Positions 47,808 to 58,596 of a stretch of 64,000 nt of DNA are shown here, piece after piece. Each line of letters opens with the position of its first letter. Position 1 is the first letter of the stretch. The position numbers were made by a program, and so were the translations under genes. The notes below the pieces were generated by a model. The model saw only the letters and a program-made list of their open reading frames with translations, was not told the origin of the DNA and made no database searches. Source of the DNA: Adiantum capillus-veneris (taxonomy: Eukaryota; Streptophyta; Polypodiopsida; Polypodiales; Pteridaceae); assembly GCA_014529385.2 (NCBI GenBank), contig CM043954.1, forward strand, positions 1,966,501-2,030,500, written 5' to 3'.

Positions 47808-50540
47808 GAGAAATGAAATGTTATATTAACGTCTTCAAAAGGCCAAAATGACCTATGAGACCAAACTGTTACAAAATTGTGAATCTGATACCATGTCTGG
47901 GTACAAAAGACTAGAACAAAGATACTACTACTACTAGAATCCATCCTCATCTGCACTCTGGATGTCGAGAGAGTATTGCTCGAATCCTCTGCTGTAGTCT
48001 TCGTCGATGCTCTGTAGCCCCTCTCCTCAATCGTGGCCGTCTGGATCTCCGTAGCTCCAATACTCGGTCGATGAGAGTGCCGGTAGTGGTCGAATGAGTT
48101 TGGGCGGAGCTCTACAGTGATGGCTGCTCCTCTGGGTGTCCCATATGTAGTGAAAAGAAATCTGTAATCCGTCTTTGGGACTGTCTCTCTCTAGCTCTCC
48201 CCAGTAAAGTGTCTATATCTGTGTAACTCAAGTAGATATAGCCCAAGACGTCTCTGATCCTCATAACTCATGACCCTAGAGAAAGGACCGAAACCCTCTC
48301 TGAATAAGCAATGGAACGGCCCCGAATCTCATAGTACACTGTGCAGTGACATATGTAATGTAGCTCTATCTCTGGCTCTAGCTGGCATAAACGGCATATC
48401 CTGATGTCTACTGGTATCCCTCTGAATCTACCAGTCTCAATCTCCAGCTGAATTGAGGATGTGCGTATCTGACCAATGGCACACCGCAAACCATGAGACA
48501 TATGTGTATCCATGTAGCTGGGTCGAATCACAAACCCATCTCCTGTGAGGTGGAGAAGATGCTCTCTAGAGAAATCCATCTTCGTGCCCAACTCCTGTGG
48601 CAGCTCTATCCACGTCCTCTTGGTATCCAACTGGATCAGGTCCTGACGAATGAGTCTAGTAAATCTCCACCCGTGTAAGAGACATCGAGGGTGCCTGAAG
48701 AGAGTACTGGAAAGGGGGCAGCCTGTCCATGGTGAAACCATGTGTTTGAAACCATGATGTCATCTGTGCATACCAGCATGAAGTGTCCCTTTGAAGAGCT
48801 AACTGTCTAGAAGACTCAAGGGTGTGCACAAAGGAGATTGATTTGGTAAGCACCTCAATCTCCATAGGAGGGGCAGCTAGCTCTTCTCGAATGATAGCAT
48901 GGGGTACGGAGGCTTGGCTCTGATCAGTCGAGAGATCATAGATACCAAGGGCCTCTCCATACGTCTCCAACCATCTCGGCCTACAGAAGGTTGCCATATG
49001 TGCACGCATACAACATGGCTGAGGCTACTAAATTATCAAAGAGCCATAACTTTGTCAGAGGTTCTTGGAACTGAACTTGCGAACACATCCTCTCCAAGCC
49101 TCCCAAGGCCGTATAAGCTCTAGTCGGTCTAGTCTCTGCTGCTCTCCCCAAAGAAAATCTCGGCCCAGTGAAGACAACCCCAAGGTAAGTGTATGCATCT
49201 GTATACTCTACAATCTCCTTACCATATGTGAAAGTCTGTGCTGATCTCTTGATCCACTCTGGTGTGGTGTTAAACACCATAACCTTGGTTTTACCATGGT
49301 TTATAGACAATCCACTATCCTCTGCAAAACTGTGTAATGCATCCAACTGTCGCTGCATACCCTCTGGTGAGTTAGAGATCAACACAATATCATCAGCATA
49401 TAACAACAATGGGATCCACATCCCTGCCAGCTGGACACCTATATCACCCTCTCTGTCAATGTAATCAGACACCTCATCAACATACATATCAAATGGAGTA
49501 GGGGACAATGGGCAACCCTGTTTCACCCCAATGGTGGAGTGAACTAAATCAGATATCCCCTCCCCCTCCGGGGTGCGTACATGTCCCATTACTGATCTAT
49601 ATAGAGCCATAATCCCCCAAATCAACACTATGGGCACCCCCATCTCTTGCAGTCTGTATAGCAAATCGAGCTCTCGGTACCATGTCAAATGCTTTGCGGA
49701 AATCCACAAACCTACAATAGATCCGTCTCCCATGGGACCTGCCCTCCTCTATGATGGCTCTGAGTGTGAGAATATGATCAAGAGTGGAGAAACCCCTCCT
49801 AAAACCGGCTTGGCCCTTTGCTCGTACACCCTCACCCTCTGCCCAATTACTCAACTGCTGCTCAAGAATGGATGCATACAACCGTGCCAATGTGTGCCCA
49901 ACCATAATAGTTCGGCAATTCCCGGGCTCGGTAGGATGACCTGCCTTGAAGATAGGCACAATAGTAGACAACCTCCAAGTCTCAGGTAACCCCTCACACA
50001 TGGCACGATTGAACAACACTGCAAGAACCTCTACCATCATATCTCTAGCATGTATAAAGTGCTCTGCTACTAGACCATCATGATCATATGCCTTGTTGGT
50101 CCTCATCTTGTCAATGGATCTCTTTACCATCTCAGTGGTAAAGAAGGTGCTGGTAGGTGGGCATGGCTCTGTAGGATCTGGAAGGGGGTCCTGTCCAGGA
50201 ACTGTATATAACGATGTCGCATACTGGGCCCTGGCCCCACACATCAGGAGAAGTAATCATTGGGGGAGGGGAGTGCTCATGAAAGAATCGCCATGCCTCT
50301 TCTGAGTCTCTACTCAAGAACAACTGATAAAGTCTCAACCCATCTGGGCCAAATAAGCTCGTTTCTTTCGTCGCACAAGGCGTTGGGAAGCAATCCGAGA
50401 CTGTCTGTAAGCGATGACTCCTAAAAGAAGAGCTCTCTGGAGCTGGGCTCTCATCTCTCTGCACTCCTCATCATACCAACTATTATGGGGCTTGCTCCCA
50501 TAATGTCGCCTCCAATCTGGCTGAGCGTGTGGGTATGCCT

Positions 50541-50542
<2 letters not shown>
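47808..50542 (-). mobile_element. G7: 5'-truncated G-LINE
   Basis: Minus strand. 3' hairpin at plus 47840-47854; the (TC)n tail is only a few bases long because it abuts C1 directly. The 5' border cuts ORF2 in GVGMPTQP-coding sequence (AYPHTQ in relatives) and passes into GA at 50543. Confidence 0.87.
47960..50542 (-). pseudogene. G7 ORF2 (RT and C-terminus)
   Basis: RT N-terminal blocks at 50244-49597 ([52 protein letters not shown]), then frameshift to 49733-48981 with IGVKQGCPLSPTPFDMYVDE and LLYADDIVLISNS. Further breaks near 49010 and 48660; the zinc knuckle reads ICRLCQLEPEIELHYICHC. An internal deletion of about 30 bp near 48825 removes part of the thumb region compared with G2/G3. 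Closest to G3. Confidence 0.85.

Positions 50543-50606
<64 letters not shown>
50543..50606. repeat. (GA)n microsatellite between G7 and G8
   Basis: 64 bp of GA. Confidence 0.98.
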
Positions 50607-50609
<3 letters not shown>

Positions 50610-50827
50610 GAAATGAAATGTTATATTAACGTCTTCAAAAGGCCATAGTGACCTATGAGACCAGAAAGTTACAAGGTGGTGGATCTGATACAAAGTCAGA
50701 GTAACAATATAACAACAATACAAAACAAAGATATATACTATGGGATCCTAGATTGGTCGATGTGAACTAAGCAAAAACTAAGCAAAATGGGTGGCTTGCT
50801 GGGATAGCTGAATCACAAGAGATCTAG
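50607..50827 (-). mobile_element. G8: 220 bp G-LINE 3' end
   Basis: Only the 3' UTR, hairpin (plus 50640-50654) and tail remain. Same subfamily as G4 and G10. The 5' border lies at gatctag and continues in an impure GA stretch (50828-50848). Confidence 0.85.
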
Positions 50828-50906
50828 AGAGAGATCTAGAGAGAGAGATGATGATGTTGTATTTACGTCCTCGGGGGGCCAAAATGACCCATGGGACCAC
50901 AAAAAA

Positions 50907-53900
50907 AATAAAATCTACAAGAGGCTCCCCTCGTGTGTGTAGAGGGGGTAGTGGGCTAGTAGCTTTCTTGTGTGTTAGTGTTGTGTGATGATCCAATACT
51001 TTGGCAAAGTAGATGCCTAAAGCTACTGGGGAGGGGTGTGTCCGAGAGAGAAGCTCCTCAAAGGTGACATCTCCTTGCAATAGCAATGGGAAATCAGCAC
51101 GGATGTGTGCATATGCTGGGCACTCGATGGTGACATGGGCCTCGCTTTCCACTTTGTTTAAATTGCATTGTGTGCATGTCCTTCTATTTTCCTTAATATT
51201 CAGCCACCCTCCCGTTTCAATCTTGAGCATGTGTGATCGCGTCCGCATCAAAGTAATGGCCCGTCTTGCCCGGTGGGACATAGGTGTCCTGATATGCATC
51301 TGGGTGTCCCTAGTCTTGTAGGTCTCCCAATATCGTGTATTGATGTGTTTGCCGTAGTATTCAAATTTGGACCTGTGTACTGCTGTACTCCATCTAGTGT
51401 GTAGGGCTTCAAGTACGCTTCTCTCAAAATTCAGCCCATGCTCATGTTCAGTGCCTTCCTCTATGTGGATGTCCACATGGTCTCCCACATTCCATCTAGA
51501 GAACCATTTCCGTATGTCTTCTACGAGATTGGATGTGAGAAATTTACTCTTGTAATTCTTTTGCGGTTTACATCCGGCTTGCCATGCCATGTGGGGTAGA
51601 CGGCTCTCCGGCATCATCTTAACTTTCATGAGGTATCTTTGTATCCTCTGTAAGGCTTGCATTTCCAAGGGTCTCTTTCCTGTCTCCAAAAGAATCCTAA
51701 GTATGGGGTGGTAGTTTTGATCCCCATGTGTCTACATAGGAATTTTTTCTGTATCTTTTCAATGTCATTCCAAGTGCTAGCGGGGATACTCCCCCCCCAT
51801 ACCTCTACACCGTAAAGTATTGTTTGGACCACGCATACATCAAATGCTAGAGACTTGATTTCCCATCGCCTTGTGACACTTTGCTTGCACATGTTCTCAA
51901 ATTCATAGTATTTCGCTTGTCCTGCATCAATTCTGTTTTGCGCGCAACTTCCCCATGCATGGTTTGAAGGTACATAGATACCCAAGTACTTGAACCTCTC
52001 AACCGCTTGGAGTGCTTGCCCGTCATACGTGATGATGGGCTGATTCTCATTTCTACATGTGTGGACTGACATAACCTTTGTTTTGGCTGCGTTGACTGAC
52101 AAGCCCGTTGCATTGCAAAATGCATGTACTGCATCCAAAAGTTTCTGTAGAAGGAGTACCTTGTAGGCAAAGAGAACCACATCGTCGGCATATATGAGGA
52201 GCAGAAGCGTGAAAGTACCAATGCTAGGGTGATCTCCCCCCTCTCCCATAGCCTTGTTAATGAATCATCAAGCTCATCTATGCATAGTCCAAAAAGCGTA
52301 GGTGACAAAGGGCATCCTTGTTTAACTCCCATAGTGCTCCTGAACTCTTGTGAGAAACCTGTGTTTGTCTTGAGTTTACATCTGACCTCTTGGTAGAGAC
52401 GTCCCATTGCTGCCCTGAGATGCATAGGAACTCCCAGAGTTTCCATACGTGACCATAGCCCTTGACGAGGTACTGTGTCAAACGCTTTCGTGAAGTCCAC
52501 AAAACAACAATACAGGGTTTTGCCTTTTAGCCTGGTTTCATCCATCAAGACCCGGAGTGTGATAAGGTGGTGTATCGTGCTGTGGCGGGCTGTAAATCCT
52601 GCTTATCCAATGGCACGTTTCCCGTTATTTTCAGCCCATGTGCTAAGATCTTTCTCAATAATGCTTCCAAATAGTTTTGCCATACATGAGCTCACCATGA
52701 TGGTGCGATAATTAGTGAGCAAATTGCGGTCACCTCCTTTAAAGAGCGCTTTCACCCAGTTTTCTTGCCAATCTTGGGGTAAGTATTGGTTGATTGCTTG
52801 ATTCATCATATGGTGTATCCATTTCTTAGCCTCAATACCTGACCATTTCAGCATTTCAGAGGTAAGATGTAATGTGTCAGCTGCTTTCCCATTCGCCAGG
52901 CTTTTGAGGCCTTTAATGACTGCCTGGAAGGTGATGGGCTTTGGATGTTCGGCATGAGCCCCTGTGTATATCGCCTCTTGAGTCCCCGACGGGGCATACA
53001 AAGTTTGTACATAAGCATACATTTCATTTAGGCTGAAATCTCCCATCACATCCCCTTTCTTCCCCTTCATGTTACGCCAAGACTTCTTTGGCTCTTTCTT
53101 GAACCTGCTGAGGTCTTGTTGTTCTTTTGAGAGTTCATACATGCGTCTCTTTTTCCTCTTGAGTGTATTGTATTCTCTAGAAGCCCATTCCCATTCAGTT
53201 GAGTGTTGTGCTAAGCCTCTCATCTTGCGTTTGGCCTCCTTGCATTCTGCATCAAACCAAGGATTATGAGGTAAACCCTTCCTGGTCTGTTTACCATTTT
53301 GATACTTGCCCATAGTAATTTTTGCCGCTTCCTCCATTGCATGTCGGAAGATCTTCCACGTCTCTTCAATGTCACAAGGCATGTTCCGGTTAAATAGTAA
53401 GCTATCTAAGAGACTAGCATAGTCCTCTTTCTTCGTGAGTTGCATTTTGTATGACCAATTTGGTGTATTCATTGTGTTGACAGTAGGCATACTGGGCATG
53501 TGTAGGCATATATGAATTGGGGTATGGTCGGAGGTTGGTAGCCTGCTACCCACTTCATAACTATGGACCAATTCCAATGCATCGTATCTCACCAAGGCAT
53601 AATCATTTGTACTCCTCCCATGATTTGCCGTGTAGCAAGTGTATGATCCAGAGTGTACGAACTTATCCGCACCATTCATGGCTACAAGCTGCATTGAGTT
53701 CATCATACTTATCATGGCTGACCCCTGTGCATTCATGATGTTATTACTTGAACATCTATCCCACATAGAACCAAGTATAAGTTCCCCATTCTTATCCGCA
53801 GGATGCATTGAATGGTCTGTCAATTGTACCTATGTGTTTCCAATCCGGGCATTCAAATCCCCAAGAAGGACAACTGCTCCCTCTTGTGTATATATTGCAA

Positions 53901-54326
53901 TGTCTGTACATAGGTCAACAAAGGGGTCATTTTTGGATAGCTGGTTTGTGTCATAAAAAGGTGACTCTCGATGCGGGATATAGCATCTTGCAACAAAGAT
54001 CAATCCTTTTGATGAGCAAACCTTAACCCATATATAGCGCTTGTGGTCATCGATCTTGCATACCTCAACCTTCTTTTGAAGCTCTTCCTTATAATTACAG
54101 CTACACCTCCTTGTCCTCGCATTTTGGTACCATTCCACCATATGGAGTGCTTGATATATCCACTAATGTCCGGCAGCCTGCATGTGTTTTGTTCCCATGT
54201 TTCCAATAGGAAGAGTATGTCAGCTTGTGGTAGAATATCCACCAGCCCTTCTCCCTTATGCCATGGGAAACCTCTACAATTCCAGCTTGTTACCTGTATG
54301 GTCGTGATCCCATGGGTCGCGTGCCC
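50907..54326 (-). pseudogene. G9 ORF2 (endonuclease, RT, zinc knuckle)
   Basis: Read from the codon after the ORF1 stop: ITTIQVTSWNCRGFPWHKGE, LFLLETWEQN, VVLLGDLNARIGNT, then TAG (relatives of this box read NTQ), STNDYALVRYD and TSDHTPIHICL for the endonuclease. RT: NYRTIMVSSCMAKLFGSIIE, a TAA where IGQAGF is expected (52603), FVDFTKAFDTVPRQGLW, GVKQGCPLSPTLFGLCIDEL, a frameshift, LLIYADDVVLFA. Another frameshift near 51690 precedes the C-terminal region with CTQCNLNKVESEAHVTIECP. In the last frame no stop is met before the 3' hairpin. No AUG lies between the ORF1 stop and WNCRGF. Confidence 0.85.
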
Positions 54327-54329
54327 CTA
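54243..54329 (-). promoter_or_regulatory. single UAG between in-frame ORF1 and ORF2 (G9)
   Basis: ORF1 ends PPKNA-TAG; the next codons GHATHGITTIQVTSWNCRG lead in frame into the endonuclease with no Met. ORF2 expression would need read-through, reinitiation at a non-AUG codon, or an unseen mechanism. Confidence 0.55.
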
Positions 54330-55184
54330 TGCATTTTTCGGTGGTGATGCTGGTTTTTTCTCCTTGAGACGTTCCTCATATGCTTTCCTTCTTGCTGCCT
54401 GTTGTGTCGGTGTTCTATCTTCACTTACATAGTACTGAGTGCCTTTCAAGTAGAAGCGTGCAGTTTCCAAAATTATGGCCCTTTTGCGAGCATCCAACAT
54501 TGTGCATACAACTGCCCTATGAGCATCAGTCTTCTTCTGACCCACTCTATGTGCCCCATATACTCTTGCATCTTGCATATCAAGCTTTTCTGCTAACAGG
54601 GTGGTAACGTCTACGTTCAATGACATGACTGTTTCCCCCTCAGGTTCTGGCATGCCTCGTATCACAATGTTTTGGGATCTTTTCTCCCTTTCCTTGTATT
54701 CGGTAGAATCCTCATGCATATACATACTCTCATACGTATACATCTCTCCTGTCTTGTGTCCCATTGTCCTCTCTTGTTTCACTATTTGTGCCCAAGATGG
54801 AGGAGACCCCTCCGGTGCATCGGTTACATTATTGGTGACCTGTGTTATGTGACTGCCTTGTTCCAGCACTTGAGTTTGCAGTGTTTTCAGGGTGTCTTCT
54901 TGTTGTTGAAGCTTCAGAGCTTGCAGTGCAATGGTATGATCCAACTCTTGGTTGCGTAGTGTTAGGTTCTTGAGGTCTTCATTTTGGCGTGAAATAACCT
55001 CATTCTGTTGTCGTACCTGTTCTTGGATAGACAGTAGCAGTCCCCAAATGTCCTGTGTAGTACATGTGATCGTCGTGTCCCTTGAATCCTTGGGGGGCGT
55101 GTCCTTCGGCATTGATTTAAAAGGCGATGAGCTCACTGTTCGACCGCTTCTGGATACCCTTTGATTAATGTGCGCTGATTGCAT
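54327..55184 (-). CDS. G9 ORF1, intact L1 ORF1p-like protein
   Basis: 285 residues with no lesion. N-terminal Ser/Arg-rich segment (MQSAHINQRVSRSGRTVSSS), a Gln-rich predicted coiled coil at about 50-115 (LLLSIQEQVRQQNEVISRQN), then an RRM-like domain (QNIVIRGMPEPEGE, VYGAHRVGQKKTDAHRAVV) and a C-terminal domain (FYLKGTQYYVSEDRTPTQQA) with a basic Lys-rich tail. Fits L1 ORF1p of the Transposase_22 type, an RNA chaperone in the retrotransposition particle. The start is the first Met of the frame. Confidence 0.8.
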   Translation of the reverse strand: MQSAHINQRVSRSGRTVSSSPFKSMPKDTPPKDSRDTTITCTTQDIWGLLLSIQEQVRQQNEVISRQNEDLKNLTLRNQELDHTIALQALKLQQQEDTLKTLQTQVLEQGSHITQVTNNVTDAPEGSPPSWAQIVKQERTMGHKTGEMYTYESMYMHEDSTEYKEREKRSQNIVIRGMPEPEGETVMSLNVDVTTLLAEKLDMQDARVYGAHRVGQKKTDAHRAVVCTMLDARKRAIILETARFYLKGTQYYVSEDRTPTQQAARRKAYEERLKEKKPASPPKNA

Positions 55185-55462
55185 AGGTGGGGAAACATGC
55201 GGTAGTGGCTACATGCAGCAGTGAGACAGCGGGCCTGGTGCAATGAGGCAGCAGCGGCAGGTGCTACACTCTTGGCACTGTGCAATCGCAGCAGGGCAGC
55301 CACAGCGGGTGCAACAGCAGCCGCAACAGTGGCGTGTGCAGGGGATGAAACAGCAGCAGCAGCGCGTAGGCAGCCACAGGGGTGGCGCGTGGGCAGCTAC
55401 AGGGGGTGTAGGGGCTGCACGGTGGGGTGGCGCTGGCGAGGAAGGTGGCGGGTAGGCATGGC

Positions 55463-55463
<1 letters not shown>
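55185..55463 (-). repeat. CAG/CAACAGC-rich 5' region of G9
   Basis: gcagcagcggcag-like, G-rich triplet repeats on the plus strand next to the GA tract; probably the G9 5' UTR. Confidence 0.6.

Positions 55464-55511
<48 letters not shown>
55464..55511. repeat. (GA)n microsatellite at the G9 5' side
   Basis: 48 bp of GA. Confidence 0.97.
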
Positions 55512-55513
<2 letters not shown>

Positions 55514-55666
55514 CACGTTTAAAAAATGTGTCCAGGTTCAATATATGCTCTGCATCACCCAAATCCTATAAATCATCTAATGATATGTGCTAGCTTCAGC
55601 GGTAGCCAATTTCTAGTAGGGCATAGCTGCTGACCATGAGAAAGCAAAGAAACCTCGAATGCAGTG

Positions 55667-55669
<3 letters not shown>
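55512..55669. other. 158 bp unique spacer between two GA tracts
   Basis: No hairpin, tail or coding similarity to any LINE here. Could be a pre-insertion genomic segment or an unrecognised truncated element. Confidence 0.5.

Positions 55670-55737
<68 letters not shown>
55670..55737. repeat. (GA)n microsatellite, tail side of G10
   Basis: 68 bp of GA. Confidence 0.98.
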
Positions 55738-55740
<3 letters not shown>

Positions 55741-57376
55741 AATGAAATGAAATGTTATATTAACGTCTTCAAAAGGCCAAAGTGACCTATGAGACCAGAA
55801 AGTTACAATGTGGTGGATCTGATACGAAGTCAGAGTAACAAAATAACAACATAACAAAACAAAAAATATACTATGGGATCCTAGACTGGTCGATGTGAAC
55901 TAAGCAAAATGGGCGGCTTGTTGGGATAGCTAAATCATAGGAGATCTAGCATCGGTCGTTGATGGATCTCATCTATCTCCTCCATGGTCAGTAGTCTGAT
56001 CGGGCGTCGTGCATGCCTGGTGAGAGTGCTCCGAATCTTTTGATGTAGCCTCCGTCGATGCTGTGTAGTCCTCTGCAGTCGTGGGCGCCTGGATTTCCCC
56101 AGCTCAATCGCTCAGTCGATCAGTGTGCCTCTTGTGTGAGACGAAAAGGAGCTCTGCTGTGGGAGTGGCTCTTGCGGCTGTCCCGGCCCTGCTCTGAAGA
56201 AGTCTGTGATCCGTTTCTGAGAATGGCTAGCCTCTCCACTCATCAGGCTATCTCTGTGTCTGCGCAGCTCGAGCAAGAACAAACCCAAGCATCTCTGATC
56301 CTCGTATCCCATGACTCTGGAGAGTGGTCCAAAACCCTCTCTGAACAAGCAATGGAGCGGCCTCGTATCTCGTAGTAGATGGGGCAGTGGCATGTGTAGT
56401 GCAATTCTGTCTCAGGCTCCATGTCACACAAGGGGCATGTCCTGGCCTCTATTGGTACTCCGTTGTATCTCCCAGTCTCAATCCGCAGTTGGTGAGAAGA
56501 TGTGCGTAACTGGCCAATAGCACATCGTATCCCATGAGACAAGTGGGTGTCCATGTATTTGGGTCTCATCACAAAACCATCCTCCGTAAGCTGGAGAAGA
56601 TGGTCTCTCTAGAAAGCCATCTTCGTGCCCGGCTCTTGTGCTGTCTGTATCCATGCCCTCTTGGTGTCTAGCTGGGTTAGGTCTTGGCAGATGAGCCTGG
56701 TGATCTCGGACTGTGTAAGAGTGAGAGATGGGGCATCCAATGAGTACTGGAAGGGTGGCAACCTGTCTATGCTGAACCCATGCGCTTGAAACCATGATGT
56801 CATCTCGCCATACCAGCATGCTGTATCTCCCTGCATGGCTAACTGTCGAGAGGACTCAAGTGCAATGCGAGCATATCTGTCTCTAGGAAGTTCCCATGTG
56901 CGTGTATGAAGGAGACTGATCTGGTGAGCGCCTCAACCACTAGTGGGGGGGCCGCTAGCTCTGCTCAGATAATGGCACGTGGTACTGATGCCTTGGCTCT
57001 AATGAGCCGCGAGATCATAGAGACGAGAGGTTTCTCCATGTTCCCCCATCCATTAGTGCGACCCGACCTCCCGTGGTGATCTAATGAAGGTCCCCATATC
57101 TCAGCTCCATAGAGCAATGCAGAAGCCACCAAAGTGTCAAAGAGCCAGAGCTTCGTCCGAGGCTCCTAAAACCGAACCTGCGAACACATCCTCTCCAATC
57201 TACCCAATGATGCATGGGCTCTAGTCAATCTGGTCTCTGCTGCTCTCCTGAGTGAGAATGCAGGTCCGCTAAAAACCACTCCAAGGTAAGTGTAAGCATC
57301 TATGCACTCCACAGTCTCCTGGCCATAAGTGAATGTAGGTGCTGACCTCTTGATCCACTGTGGGGTGGTATTAAAC
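55738..57376 (-). mobile_element. G10: G-LINE 3' half fused to C2
   Basis: Minus strand. Hairpin at plus 55774-55788. Subfamily of G4 and G8. The 5' border (57376, in the ORF2 codons for VMVFNTTPQW) joins an ORF1 segment of another LINE in the same orientation instead of GA. Confidence 0.87.
55940..57376 (-). pseudogene. G10 ORF2 C-terminal region
   Basis: Region downstream of the RT catalytic block: TYGQETVEY-like start, thumb region broken in several frames between 57376 and 56840, then SFQAHGF-like sequence (WFQAHGFSIDRLPPFQYSLD), the zinc knuckle TCPLCDMEPETELHYTCHCP and the tail TRGTLID. Frameshifts near 56600 and 56330. Lies close to G4. Confidence 0.85.
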
Positions 57377-58596
57377 TAATGTGGATACAACAAAATTGTG
57401 ACATATGTCAATTAGGGGGGGGAGAAGGGGAAGGTGTCTTGGGAGTTTTTGGAGCCCCGAATTCCTCGATGATGGCCTTGCCACCTCGGTAGACGGCCCA
57501 TTTGCCGGCTGCTCGTGCTTCTCTTATCTTTTGGAGTTCTTGTTTCTTGACTTTGAGTTGGGCAAGGGTTAAGGCCTCGCTTATCCATATTTTGGTGCCC
57601 TTGCGAAGTCGTGCTTGTTGTAGAAGTGTGCGCCTCTTTAGTCTTGAAGACCAAGATGCCTTGGTTGGTGCGCTTGTCGTGGTGAACCTTCTCGATTGTG
57701 TTGGGGTCGAACTCGTTTGGGTGGATGGCTTGGTTAAGCTTTACTAGGGTTGATGTGTAGTCATCCCTCTCTCCCCACCAAGTAGATGGCAAGCCGCCGA
57801 TTCAAACAGATAGTGCTAATCCTTCACGTCGGTGACGTTCTTGCATGCAATCTTCTACTTTGGAGGAGAACGCGACGGTTGCTTCTTGAACTTAGGTGGC
57901 AAGGTTCGCCATGCTTGTGGTAAGGGTGTGCTCGACCTCTATGGCTTTGGCGAAAAGGTGCTCACTGTCGTCTTGCTTTTGGGATTCCAAGGAGGAGAGA
58001 CGTGTCTCAAGGGCTGCAAGACGCGCCTTGAGCTCTGCGTTCTTGTCCTTGAGCTCTTGAATTTGAGAGTGGAGACGGACCATCGGATCCACCAGCGGGG
58101 TGGGCACGAAAAGACATGTCCGCTTGATTGGGGAGAGAGAACCCCCACGTTGCATCGCAGATTTGCAGTTTCCTTGTGCTTGAGGCTCTGCAAGTTTCCT
58201 CACAATCGAGATTATGCCTTCCTCATGGGAAAGGTTGCCTGTATTTAGGGTTGACTGTGAATTCTTTTACTCTGACAGAGTTGAGTCGGCGGGTAGGAGC
58301 GAACCGAGCACCACCGGGTGGGAGAGAAGAGCCGGTCGGTTAGAAGAGCAGGGACTGGGCACCGCTGGGTAGAAGAGTAGGGACTGGGCACCGCCGGGTA
58401 GAAGAGTAGGCACTGAGTGCCGTGGAGTCGTAAGGCAGAGGAGCCGAGCGCTGTGGAGTAGTCGGTGGCCTGAGAGGACTGGGCATGGCCTGGGAGAAAG
58501 GGGCAAGGGCTGAGCGTAGGGGGCTCTCCCACAGGGCTGCCCGTCGCCCTAGGGAGGCCGAGGATAGAGAGGGAGAAGTGCTTTCAGCTAGGGTTT
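57377..58596 (-). mobile_element. C2: ORF1 segment of a C-type LINE
   Basis: Minus sense: 5' end at AAACCCTAGC (58590), G/C-rich 5' UTR, ORF1, about 40 bp more, then G10. It lacks its own ORF2 and hairpin. A head-to-tail union with G10. Confidence 0.65.
57412..58203 (-). pseudogene. C2 ORF1 (L1 ORF1p-like)
   Basis: N-terminal frame 58203-57892 has a coiled coil (VRLHSQIQELKDKNAELKAR, LETRLSSLESQKQDD). After breaks the RRM-like part reads DYTSTLVKLNQAIHP and NQGILVFKTK, and in a third frame the C-terminal domain follows: LLQQARLRKGTKIWISEALT, LQKIREARAAGKWAVYRGGK. This matches the C1 ORF1 C-terminus. Two frameshifts at least. Confidence 0.7.

Larger units (their letters stand above)
50849..55463 (-). 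mobile_element. G9: full-length divergent G-LINE
   Basis: Minus strand, 4.6 kb. 5' region with CAG-rich sequence (55463-55185), ORF1 (55184-54327), ORF2 in the same frame after one UAG, 3' hairpin (plus 50876-50890, GGGCCAAAATGACCC), GACGTAAATACAA, CATCATCAT, (TC)n. GA flanks both sides. Coding sequence is only distantly related to G2-G8, yet the 3' module and target are the same. Confidence 0.85.
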
